DNA of 52,088 nt, taken from assembly GCF_022640935.1 (NCBI RefSeq), contig NZ_JALCCV010000013.1:1-52088 (forward strand), read 5' to 3'. A program made the position numbers and the translations under genes. The notes beneath the pieces are model-generated. The model saw nothing but the letters and a program-made list of their open reading frames with translations, was not told where the DNA came from and did no database searches. The DNA comes from Bifidobacterium sp. Lineage in GTDB: Bacteria > Actinomycetota > Actinomycetes > Actinomycetales > Bifidobacteriaceae. Of the stretch, positions 17,644 to 25,593 are shown in pieces. Within the stretch, counting starts at the first letter, position 1. Each line of letters begins with the position of its first letter.

Positions 17644-19608
17644 ATGACAGCAGTATCGAGGCTTCCACGGCTTCCGCTGAGCAGTGGTCTGCAAGACGGC
17701 AGACAGAGCGGCAAACGGCCCAGCTGGTGGCAGAACAAGATCGTATATGAGATCTATGTGCGCAGCTTCAGAGATTCGAACGACGATGGCATCGGCGATC
17801 TGAACGGGGTGCGGCAGGCGCTGCCCTACCTGCACGATCTGGGCGTTGATCTCATCTGGCTCACTCCCATATATCCTTCGCCCAATGTCGACAACGGATA
17901 CGATGTGAGTGACTACGACGCCATTAACCCGGAATTTGGCACAATGGACGATTTTCTAGGCCTTGTCGAACAGGCGCATTCCCTAGGCATCGGCATCATG
18001 CTCGACCAGGTGCTCAACCACTCTTCTAGCAGGCACCCGTGGTTTCAGGATGCGCTCAAACGTGGCAGGGAAAGCCCCTATTACGACTACTATTACTGGG
18101 CCGATGCGCGTCAAGGCCTCGTCCGGGGGACGCCGCCGAATAATTGGGGATCGTTCGTCGGCGGGAGCGCGTGGACGTATGTCCCGCAGCTAGGCGCCTC
18201 GTATCTGCATCTTTTCGACCGAGAGCAGCCCGATCTCAACTGGACGAATCCGAGGCTCCGCGCAGAGCTGTTCGCCATGCTCCGGCGTTGGCTGGATCGC
18301 GGCGTCGACGGATTCCGCTTCGATGTGATCAATCTGATCGACAAAGGCTCGCTCGCCGACGCGCCCATGGTGAACCGCGAAGGCTATGGCGATGTCGAGC
18401 GTTGGGTGACCAATGGGTCGAAAGTCCCGGTGTACCTTGACGAGCTGCATGACCAAGTGCTCAAAGGCCATGACACAATAACCGTGGGAGAGACCGGCAA
18501 TGTGACGCCGGAGCACGCCCTGCTGTATGCGCCGCTTCCCGACGGTCAGGCCGAAGGACCGCGGCTCGATATGGTCTTCCAATTCGAGCTTTCGCGCATC
18601 GACCATGATCCTGACCCCAGAAGCCTGTGCGTCCAGCCCTTCGACGTGGCGAAGTTCAAATCCATCATCACCAGGTGGCAGACCGGGCTGCAGTCCAAAT
18701 CGTGGAACAGCCTGTACTGGTCGAATCACGATCAGCCCCGTGCAGTGTCCCGCTTTGGCGATACCAGTTCCGAGCATTCACGATATTATTCGGCGACGAT
18801 GCTGGCCACGATCATGTATGGGTTGCAGGGCACGCCGTATGTGTATCAGGGCGAGGAAATCGGCATGACGAACTTTCCTTTTCAATCATTAGACGATTTC
18901 AGGGACGAAGATTCGATCGAACGCTACGACTATGTGTCGCGCAGCGGCCGCGGCGTGGATGAAGTGATGCGCTATCTGCGGTGGTTCTCGCGCGATAACG
19001 CGCGGACGCCGTTCCAATGGGACAGTGGCAAGAACGCGGGATTCTCGAACGGTGTGCCGTGGATCGCGGTGAATCCGAATTTCGAAAGCATCAACGCCGA
19101 CAGGGATCGGTCGTCTCCTCGCTCGATTTTCCGCTATTATCAAGGCCTTATCCGATTGCGGCACGCCATTGCGCTGCTGACGACAGGGGTATACCGGGAG
19201 ATTGCGGTGCGCGATCCGATCATCATGTATGCGCGCGAAAGCGGCGGAGGCAGGCTGCTGGTAGTGGCCAACATGAGTTCACAGACGCAGCCGTGCCCGC
19301 TTCCGCGCGGGGATAAAGTGTACGGAAACTACGCTGGCGAAGAGCGCGAGGCTGATGTCCTCAGGCCATACGAGGCGCTTTGGATTTTCCAACGCGCAGG
19401 CAGTGACGGGCGGGGCCGGGGCAATCCCTTGGCAGCGGCCGGCAATGTAGACGCCCCGTTGGCTCCGCTATCTCCGCTGGCCCCTCTTGCCCTTCTCGCC
19501 CCGTTAACGCCCCCGGGCTCCTCGGAGCGAGCCGGCGAACCTGGGGGACTGACGACGAATCCGCAGCCTGACGATGGTTGTGCACCGCAGCCAAAAACCT
19601 TGGCATAA
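17644..19608 (+). CDS. GH13 alpha-glucosidase (oligo-1,6-glucosidase type)
   Basis: A 654-residue cytosolic alpha-glucosidase. The (beta/alpha)8 barrel starts at WWQNKIVYEIYVRSF. The catalytic residues are visible: nucleophile D227 (GFRFDVIN), acid E283 (TVGET) and transition-state D363 (SNHDQPR). The residue after the nucleophile is Val (V228), which in oligo-1,6-glucosidases and isomaltases goes with alpha-1,6 linkage preference. An N-terminal ~25-residue extension and an unusual C-terminal tail (~585-654, with PLAPLSPLAPLALLAPL) flank the usual ~560-residue enzyme. GGAGAGAGG precedes ATG. The gap before it carries an 11-base direct repeat (ATCAGTTCAAT). The stop is eight bases from the LacI start, so the genes are co-transcribed. 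Confidence 0.9.
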   Translation: MTAVSRLPRLPLSSGLQDGRQSGKRPSWWQNKIVYEIYVRSFRDSNDDGIGDLNGVRQALPYLHDLGVDLIWLTPIYPSPNVDNGYDVSDYDAINPEFGTMDDFLGLVEQAHSLGIGIMLDQVLNHSSSRHPWFQDALKRGRESPYYDYYYWADARQGLVRGTPPNNWGSFVGGSAWTYVPQLGASYLHLFDREQPDLNWTNPRLRAELFAMLRRWLDRGVDGFRFDVINLIDKGSLADAPMVNREGYGDVERWVTNGSKVPVYLDELHDQVLKGHDTITVGETGNVTPEHALLYAPLPDGQAEGPRLDMVFQFELSRIDHDPDPRSLCVQPFDVAKFKSIITRWQTGLQSKSWNSLYWSNHDQPRAVSRFGDTSSEHSRYYSATMLATIMYGLQGTPYVYQGEEIGMTNFPFQSLDDFRDEDSIERYDYVSRSGRGVDEVMRYLRWFSRDNARTPFQWDSGKNAGFSNGVPWIAVNPNFESINADRDRSSPRSIFRYYQGLIRLRHAIALLTTGVYREIAVRDPIIMYARESGGGRLLVVANMSSQTQPCPLPRGDKVYGNYAGEEREADVLRPYEALWIFQRAGSDGRGRGNPLAAAGNVDAPLAPLSPLAPLALLAPLTPPGSSERAGEPGGLTTNPQPDDGCAPQPKTLA

Positions 19609-19615
19609 TGAGACC

Positions 19616-20623
19616 ATGAATGTGCGCATCCAAGAAGTCGCCGCGGCGGCCAAAGTGTCCCAGGCCACGGTGTCGCGCGCACTTCGTCACCTTCCTGGCG
19701 TCGGTGAACGCATGCGTGCGCACGTGCTCAAGGTGGCTGACGAGCTTGGCTACACGCCTTCGCATAGTGCGGCATCGTTGGCAAGCGGGTCGACCCGTTC
19801 CTTCGGGCTGGTGCTCCCCGATGTCTCCCGCTGGTTCTTCGCCACGGCGGTCGAAGCCGTGGAGCAGACGCTGCGAGCCGAGAATTACGATGCGCTGATC
19901 TATTCGCTGCCTGACTACCGCAGCGAAAGCCGCCCTCAGTTCAATCCCAGCGTGCTCAGAAGCAAAGTCGACGCGGTCGCCGTGCTCTCCCTGTTCTTCG
20001 ATCGTGAAGAGGCCGAGTTGCTCAAAGGGCTGGAGGTGCCAGCGGCGTTCCTTTCAGTCGTCGAGCCCGGCTTTTCGCATGTCGGCATCAATGATGAGGC
20101 GGCCATGGCCGCTGCCTGCGAGCATCTTATCGGGCTGGGCCACACGGTCATCGGTCACCTTTCCGGCATGACGAACGACAAGCAGCCTAATGCGCCCACT
20201 CAGCGCAGGCGCAACGGATGGGTGCAGACCTTGCGCAGCCATGGCTTGGAGCACACGATGGATCTGGATTCCCCGGCGCAGATCATGACCGCGCGCAACG
20301 GCTACATGGCGGCGAACGCGCTGCTGGACAGACGACCCGATGTCACCGGCATTGCCGCGTCCTCCGACGAGATGGCGATGGGCGCGATGCAAGCGCTTGT
20401 GGAGCGTGGACGCACGCCCGGCCGTGAGATCTCCGTCGTTGGCATCGACGGCAATGACATAGGGGAGGCCTTCGGCCTGACGACAGTGACGCAGCCGATC
20501 CATGAGCAGGGCGAGTGCATCGTGCACATGCTGCTTGACGCCGTCCATGGGGATGCTGCTGTTCGCACCCGCATTTTCCCCACGACCTTGGTGGTTCGGC
20601 GCTCGACGGGCCCGCGGGTATGA
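19616..20623 (+). CDS. LacI family transcriptional regulator
   Basis: A 335-residue repressor-type regulator. The N-terminal helix-turn-helix and hinge are clear (VRIQEVAAAAKVSQATVSRALRHLPGV), followed by a periplasmic-binding-like effector domain (STRSFGLVLPDVSRWFFATAVEAVEQTL; GIAASSDEMAMGAMQALVERG; ISVVGIDGNDIGEAFGLTTVTQP). It is the last gene of the alpha-glucoside operon and most likely controls it, sensing its sugar. The candidate operator is the AAGCGCTT palindrome before the binding-protein gene. The start ATG 19616 gives a canonical LacI N-terminus; the short upstream extension overlaps the previous gene. Confidence 0.92.
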   Translation: MNVRIQEVAAAAKVSQATVSRALRHLPGVGERMRAHVLKVADELGYTPSHSAASLASGSTRSFGLVLPDVSRWFFATAVEAVEQTLRAENYDALIYSLPDYRSESRPQFNPSVLRSKVDAVAVLSLFFDREEAELLKGLEVPAAFLSVVEPGFSHVGINDEAAMAAACEHLIGLGHTVIGHLSGMTNDKQPNAPTQRRRNGWVQTLRSHGLEHTMDLDSPAQIMTARNGYMAANALLDRRPDVTGIAASSDEMAMGAMQALVERGRTPGREISVVGIDGNDIGEAFGLTTVTQPIHEQGECIVHMLLDAVHGDAAVRTRIFPTTLVVRRSTGPRV

Positions 20624-20665
20624 TGCTGGCTCGTAAGCGATGCCGTTGCAAGGAGCCCGCAACGC

Positions 20666-20873
20666 CGTATCGGGCTTATTTGTGGCAGGTTTTCGGTGCC
20701 GCGGACATGCATCTGTTTTATTTGTAGCATCGTTTTTCCGAGACTGAGCATATCGCCACTGATGAATGGCGGATTCGGGCGGCATTTACTTGGCCTTGCA
20801 GTGAAGAACTGCTACAAATAAGGCAGATGGGTATCTGCTTGATGAAAAACCTGCCACAAATAAGCCCGATACG
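20666..20873. repeat. Four-box structured inverted repeat element, copy 1
   Basis: The ends are a perfect 28-bp inverted repeat (20666-20693 and 20846-20873). Inside are four copies of one 13-bp box: CTTATTTGTGGCA at 20675, TTTATTTGTAGCA at 20717, and on the other strand TGCTACAAATAAG at 20810 and TGCCACAAATAAG at 20852. The two left boxes and the two right boxes are each exactly 42 bp apart, and 80 bp separates the inner pair. The boxes are A/T-rich against a GC-rich background. A second copy with the same geometry lies at 31112-31313. No open frame here looks like a normal gene. Role unknown. Confidence 0.85.
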
Positions 20874-20994
20874 TGCACACCAAAGAATGCACAATAATGA
20901 AACATACAAAAATCATGAATCAAAGAGCCGATAAGTTGCGTGGCAACAGTACGAAGAGGGGGTGCGTGCGGCGCCAGCGGTCGCCGTGCTCGCA

Positions 20995-21011
20995 GCGTCA
21001 GCGGCTGACGC
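20995..21011 (-). terminator. Possible terminator hairpin of the sterol-carrier-like gene
   Basis: GCGTCAGC-G-GCTGACGC is a perfect inverted repeat starting one base beyond the stop codon of the leftward gene. The stem must open to form a 3-base loop. There is no U run. Confidence 0.35.
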
Positions 21012-21012
21012 A

Positions 21013-21453
21013 CTATACAGCGGCAAGCGGCAGCAGGGCGCTCAAATCGTCGCGTTCCCCGACCGCGCTGATGTGGCCGGCGGCTTTCTCCTCATTCCAA
21101 GTCGTGATGCCGCAGGCGAGGCGCAGCCATACCTCGGGGTCGAGCTCGATGACGTCTGGCGGTGTGAGATTGTGGGGATCCGAGGCCGGTCCGTCAAGGA
21201 TTTTGACAGCGGCCCAAGGGGCCACACGCACCTCGACGCTCGGGCCGGGCGCCTTTCGTTCGAGCAGAAACAGCGAGAATCGCACCGCCATCGCCCACAC
21301 AGGCCTTGGCAAATCAGGAGAAGTGACAAGCCGCGCTGCCGCATCCGCTGGAGCCCCGGAGCCGGCCGACGAGGCTAGGGACCGTGCCGCCTGTGCCCAT
21401 TGCCGGAATGCGGCTTCGCCTGCTGCCAGATCCTGTTCGCGTATCGCTGCCAT
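21013..21453 (-). CDS. Small sterol-carrier (SCP2-like) family protein, actinobacterial
   Basis: A 146-residue protein. Its C-terminal half has the pattern TPPDVIELDPEVWLRLACGITTWNEEKAAGHISAVGERDDLSALLPL, which I recognise from short actinobacterial proteins annotated as sterol-carrier family. The N-terminal part is Ala-rich and helical. There is no signal peptide or membrane segment. A start at 21453 (MAAIREQDL) was chosen because upstream codons are Arg/Pro/His-rich and unlike the family. It is divergent from glgP. The lipid-binding role is inferred from family naming only. Confidence 0.65.
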   Translation of the reverse strand: MAAIREQDLAAGEAAFRQWAQAARSLASSAGSGAPADAAARLVTSPDLPRPVWAMAVRFSLFLLERKAPGPSVEVRVAPWAAVKILDGPASDPHNLTPPDVIELDPEVWLRLACGITTWNEEKAAGHISAVGERDDLSALLPLAAV

Positions 21454-21653
21454 GGTTCCATTGTGCCGCCGAGTTGGACACTGCCCCAACGGGCTACTAT
21501 GGTCTTTCCGTGCTCGTGCTAAGCTCGGCGCTGGCAACGTATGCAACACGGGTCGTGGCGGCGAATGGGCGATGATGGTATGCCGTCGCTTGGCTCGGGT
21601 ATAACCGGGAAATAACGATATATGGAGAACCATCTACCAAAGGGAGTCAGGGA

Positions 21654-24110
21654 ATGACCGAACATACCGCACCTGTATCATCGATCACGGCAGGCGAATT
21701 CGCCGATGAAATCCGCGAGGAGCTCAAGTATACGCAGGGCGTGACCCCCGAGCAGGCGACGGCGGCCGACGTGTATGTCGCTGCGGCGGGCGCGGTGCGT
21801 AGGCATCTCATGGACTCGTGGATGACCACTCAACGCGACATGGTCGCTGGCAGCACAAAGGCCGTGGGCTATTTCAGCGCTGAATTCCTCATGGGCAAAC
21901 AGCTTCGCAACGCGCTGCTCAACGCCGGGCTCAACGGGCAGTTCGACAGTGCGGTCAAAGAGCTCGGTTTCGATCTTCAGGAAGTCATCGACGCGGAATA
22001 CGAGCCGGGGCTGGGCAACGGCGGCTTGGGCCGGCTCGCCGCATGCTACATCGATTCGCTCGCCTCGAAGGGCGTGCCTGCCTTCGGATATGGCATCCAG
22101 TATCGCTACGGCATTTTCAAGCAGGAGTTCGATGAGCATGGCGCCCAAGTTGAGCGTCCGGACTACTGGCTGGCCAACGAGGAGCCGTGGGGCCATATCG
22201 ATTACAACCGTTCGCAACGCGTCAACTACGGCGGCAGCGTCGTCGAGGAAGACGGCAAGAAGGTGTGGAGGTCGGCGTGGTCGGTGCGCGCCGTGCCGGT
22301 CGACTACATGGTGCCGGGCTACGCGTCGGGTCGTGTGAACACGCTGCGGCTGTGGAGCGCAAGGTCCTATGACGAGTTCGACCTGCTCACGTTCAACAAG
22401 TCGGATTATCTGGATGCCGTCAAGCCGAAAGTCGCCGCAGAGAACATCTCGAAGATCCTCTACCCAGAGGATTCCACCCCGCAGGGGAAGACGCTGCGCC
22501 TCGAACAGCAGTACTTCTTCACGGCTGCCTCGATTCATGATGCCATCCGCGTCTTCTATCCCGGCCAGGAGCATCCCGATCTCACCACCCTGCCCGAGAA
22601 GATCTGTTTCCAGCTCAATGACACGCACCCTGTCATCGGTATCCCCGAGCTCATGCGCGTGCTCATCGACGAATACGGTTATGACTGGGATACCGCATGG
22701 TCCATCACTACCAAGTCGTTCAACTACACGTGCCACACGTTGCTGCCCGAAGCGCTCGAGGTCTGGCCGGCGAAGCTGATCGGCGGGTTGCTGCCACGTC
22801 ATCTCGAGATCATCAACGAGATCAACGAGCATTTCGTCGCTGAGTTAGGGGCGAAAACTGACGACAAGGCCAAGATCGAGCGTATGCGCATTGTCACCGA
22901 CGGCGAGGATCCGCAGGTGCACATGGCTTACCTCGCCACGTACGGCGGCTCGCACGTCAACGGCGTGGCCGCCCTGCACTCGCAGCTGCTCAAGGATGTC
23001 ACGCTGCGCGACTTCTCGGACATCTACGGCGCCAAGTTCACCAACGTGACCAACGGCGTGACGCCGAGGCGCTTCATCAAGCTCGCCAATCCGCGCCTGT
23101 CCGCGCTGATCACCGAGGGCTTGGGCACCGATCACTGGCTGAGCGATCTGGATATGTTCGAAGGGCTGGTTCCGCTGGCGAAGGACGACGAATTCGTGAA
23201 GAAGTTCGCCGCCGTCAAGCAGGCCAACAAGGTCGCGTTCTCCAACTATGCCAAGCGCGAGTACGGTTTCGACATCGACCCGAACACCATGGTCAACTCC
23301 ATGATCAAGCGTCTGCACGAGTACAAGCGCCAGAGCCTGAAGATTCTGTCCGTCATTTCGCAGTACGCCGATATCAAGAGCGGCAAAGTAAGCGCTGACG
23401 ACATCCTGCCACGCAGCGTCGTGTTCGGGGCCAAGGCCGCGCCTGGCTACCGCATGGCCAAGCTCACCATCCAGCTCATCAACAATGTGGCGCGTGTGGT
23501 GAACAACGATCCGGACGTCAAGGGCAAGCTGGCTGTGTTCTTCCCTTGGAACTACAACATCCGTCTCGCGCAGCACTTGATCCCTGCGACCGACCTCGAC
23601 GAGCAGATCTCGCAGGCGGGCAAGGAGGCCTCGGGTACCGGCAACATGAAGTTCGCCTTGAACGGCGCGCTGACCGTCGGCACGCTCGATGGCGCGAATG
23701 TGGAGATTCGCGAGCGCGTCGGCGCCGAAAACTTCTTCCTCTTCGGCATGACAGTCGACGAGGTCGAGGCGCTCTACGCCAAGGGCTATGAGCCGAAGTC
23801 CTATTACGCGGCCGATCCGCGCCTCAAGAACGCCGTGGATCTGGTCGCCGACGGCACCTTCTCGGAGGGCGACAAGAGCGTGTACGAGCCGCTCGTCACC
23901 GACTGGCTGAATAAGGACTATTTCATGACCATGGCGGACTTCAGCGCCTACATGGACATCCAGGGCGAGATCGAGACGCTGTACCGCGATCCGCTCGAGT
24001 GGAGCCGCAAGGCCCTGCTTAACGTCGCCAACTCGGGCTTCTTCAGCTCCGACCGCGCCATCGACGACTATCTGCGTGACATCTGGCAGACTGGTCCGCT
24101 CGCAGAGTGA
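21654..24110 (+). CDS. glgP: Glycogen/maltodextrin phosphorylase (GT35)
   Basis: An 818-residue cytosolic enzyme that releases alpha-glucose-1-phosphate from the non-reducing ends of glycogen or maltodextrin, using pyridoxal phosphate. Family landmarks run the full length: AEFLMGKQLRNALLNAG, GLGNGGLGRLAACYIDSLA, GYGIQYRYGIFKQ, FQLNDTHPVIGIPELMR, NGVTPRR, RLHEYKRQ, and the cofactor site GTGNMKFALNGALTVGTLDG with K666. The usual SGTSNMKF serine is Gly here. AAAGGGAG precedes the ATG. It stands alone, convergent with the LacI gene after only 35 bp. Confidence 0.95.
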   Translation: MTEHTAPVSSITAGEFADEIREELKYTQGVTPEQATAADVYVAAAGAVRRHLMDSWMTTQRDMVAGSTKAVGYFSAEFLMGKQLRNALLNAGLNGQFDSAVKELGFDLQEVIDAEYEPGLGNGGLGRLAACYIDSLASKGVPAFGYGIQYRYGIFKQEFDEHGAQVERPDYWLANEEPWGHIDYNRSQRVNYGGSVVEEDGKKVWRSAWSVRAVPVDYMVPGYASGRVNTLRLWSARSYDEFDLLTFNKSDYLDAVKPKVAAENISKILYPEDSTPQGKTLRLEQQYFFTAASIHDAIRVFYPGQEHPDLTTLPEKICFQLNDTHPVIGIPELMRVLIDEYGYDWDTAWSITTKSFNYTCHTLLPEALEVWPAKLIGGLLPRHLEIINEINEHFVAELGAKTDDKAKIERMRIVTDGEDPQVHMAYLATYGGSHVNGVAALHSQLLKDVTLRDFSDIYGAKFTNVTNGVTPRRFIKLANPRLSALITEGLGTDHWLSDLDMFEGLVPLAKDDEFVKKFAAVKQANKVAFSNYAKREYGFDIDPNTMVNSMIKRLHEYKRQSLKILSVISQYADIKSGKVSADDILPRSVVFGAKAAPGYRMAKLTIQLINNVARVVNNDPDVKGKLAVFFPWNYNIRLAQHLIPATDLDEQISQAGKEASGTGNMKFALNGALTVGTLDGANVEIRERVGAENFFLFGMTVDEVEALYAKGYEPKSYYAADPRLKNAVDLVADGTFSEGDKSVYEPLVTDWLNKDYFMTMADFSAYMDIQGEIETLYRDPLEWSRKALLNVANSGFFSSDRAIDDYLRDIWQTGPLAE

Positions 24111-24145
24111 GCCAAAATCGAGGAGAGGCGGCCCGCGCGGATCGC

Positions 24146-25288
24146 CTAGACGCGCTGCCCCTGGTGCTCTCGGGCCGTCAGCTGCCGTATTGACTGGCCC
24201 TTGCGCAGATATCCGTGGACCACAAGCTGCGTAGGTGAGATGGCGACAGCGCTGCAGGCTGGTTTGCCAGGTTCGGGCGTGCCCAGCTCAAGGGTTCCGG
24301 AAAAGGGCTTGCCACTGAGAGTCAGGCGCACCGCGGTCGCGACCGCCTGAATGATGCCTTGCACGGGCTGCACCCAGGTCTGGATTGAAGCGGGCAGATA
24401 ACCCGTGATAGACCAACCTCCGAAACTCACGACGGAGAGCTGGTCCGGTATGCGTATGCCCGCGTCGGACAGCGCCTTCGTGCAGGTGAATGCCAGAAAA
24501 TCGTTGAGTATGACGAAGGCGGTAGGCCTGCTCGGCATGGACGACGACGTGAGCAGTGGAATGAGATGCCTGTTGATGGCGGTGGTCGAGGATTCGAGAT
24601 ACCTGCCGAAGTCGATGGGTAGCGCATACACCGACGCCGGGTCGAAGGGGATTCCGGCTCCAGCCAACGCACGTTTAAATCCTTCGATTCTCTGTTGATA
24701 GTAAGGCTGTCCGTCCGACCGGCGGTCGGTGAGCACCATGATGTTGCGGTGGCCCGCTTCAAGAAGCGAGTTGGTGATGGCCATGGCGCCCTCGGTGTCG
24801 TCGCTCTCGACGGAGGGCCGTTGGGCGGGCGCGTCGTCGGAGAGCACGAACATCATCGGCGTTTGAATCTGGGAGAACCGTGATTCATCCTCGACTCCGC
24901 AGGGACCGACGAGAAGGAACATCGCGGGGTGGCGTGCCCGTTCGAGTTCGATGAGTCCGTCGACGAGGTCACGCGAATAGGGAATGGGGTAGGTATCCAC
25001 GTTCAATCCGCTGACGGCATGGAATTTCGCAAACCATTCGACGGGAATGCCAGAGGAATCGGTGTTCTCCACCCGGTTGATCAGATAGATGTGGGTGGAT
25101 TGCCCCAATCGCATCGAACGTGCATTGCTGTCGGGCACGTAGCCGTGGGCGGAGGCATAGGCAATGATGGTCGCCTTGAGGCCATCGCTCACGCCTGGTT
25201 TGCCGTTTAAGGCCCTGGAGACGCTTGCCGTACTCGCGTGGCAGGCCGCTGCAATGTCCCTGATGGTGATTGTTGTAAGGGTTGCCAT
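24146..25288 (-). CDS. LacI family transcriptional regulator next to the pilus locus
   Basis: A 380-residue LacI/GalR regulator: helix-turn-helix ITIRDIAAACHASTASVSRALNGKPGVS at the N-terminus, then an effector-binding core (STHIYLINR; AFVILNDFLAFTCTKALSDAGIRIPDQLSVVSFGG). The C-terminal ~50 residues extend past the usual LacI length. No sugar transporter or hydrolase adjoins it. It is convergent with glgP and divergent from the pilus adhesin gene, with four matching operator boxes in the shared 305-bp intergenic region. Autoregulation and control of the pilus genes are therefore the simplest inference. Confidence 0.9.
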   Translation of the reverse strand: MATLTTITIRDIAAACHASTASVSRALNGKPGVSDGLKATIIAYASAHGYVPDSNARSMRLGQSTHIYLINRVENTDSSGIPVEWFAKFHAVSGLNVDTYPIPYSRDLVDGLIELERARHPAMFLLVGPCGVEDESRFSQIQTPMMFVLSDDAPAQRPSVESDDTEGAMAITNSLLEAGHRNIMVLTDRRSDGQPYYQQRIEGFKRALAGAGIPFDPASVYALPIDFGRYLESSTTAINRHLIPLLTSSSMPSRPTAFVILNDFLAFTCTKALSDAGIRIPDQLSVVSFGGWSITGYLPASIQTWVQPVQGIIQAVATAVRLTLSGKPFSGTLELGTPEPGKPACSAVAISPTQLVVHGYLRKGQSIRQLTAREHQGQRV

Positions 25289-25355
25289 CGTGGCTCTCTT
25301 CCAGCCTTGAACCCTAATCGATGACGATGTCTTGGCGACGCCGTGATAGGGAAGC

Positions 25356-25388
25356 GTAATCGTTTACGGCTCAATAGTAAACGATTCT
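25356..25388. promoter_or_regulatory. LacI-type operator pair A
   Basis: GTAATCGTTTAC (25356-25367) and GTAAACGATTCT (25377-25388) have centres exactly 21 bp apart, two helical turns. On the leftward strand a TTGAGC -35-like box lies between the sites, so this pair could cover the promoter of the regulator's own gene. Confidence 0.65.
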
Positions 25389-25426
25389 GCCGCCGATGGT
25401 TGTACATCGCCTTCGCTGGCGCCATA

Positions 25427-25460
25427 CGTAAACGTTTACGTTGCACTAGTAATCGTTTAC
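25427..25460. promoter_or_regulatory. LacI-type operator pair B
   Basis: CGTAAACGTTTACG (25427-25440) is a perfect 14-bp palindrome. GTAATCGTTTAC (25449-25460) follows with its centre 21 bp away, the same spacing as pair A. This pair lies nearer the rightward pilus gene. Together the four boxes give the consensus GTAAWCGNTTAC. Confidence 0.7.
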
Positions 25461-25505
25461 TTCGCGGTTTGTCCATCATGCCAGCATAAAATCGAGTAAA
25501 TTTGA

Positions 25506-25523
25506 ATTCTGATACTTCAGAAT
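25506..25523. promoter_or_regulatory. Palindrome upstream of the pilus adhesin gene
   Basis: ATTCTGA-TACT-TCAGAAT is a perfect 7-base inverted repeat about 70 bp before the adhesin start, distinct in sequence from the LacI boxes. It could be a second regulator's site or a 5' leader hairpin. Unassigned. Confidence 0.4.
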
Positions 25524-25593
25524 GCTTCTGTGATGAATATCTTTAATACATGTAGGAGACGGCCTAATGCCGTGCGAGGAGTGACAAGAACTA

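Noticed and set aside
20873..21604. Rightward open frame of 243 codons opposite the sterol-carrier-like gene
   Set aside because: It is the complement of a recognised gene, with Arg/Ser-rich composition typical of antisense frames in GC-rich DNA.
25356..25460. The four GTAAWCG boxes as a short CRISPR-like array
   Set aside because: They are 12-14-bp palindromes with 21- and 51-bp spacing and no long direct repeat; LacI operators explain them.
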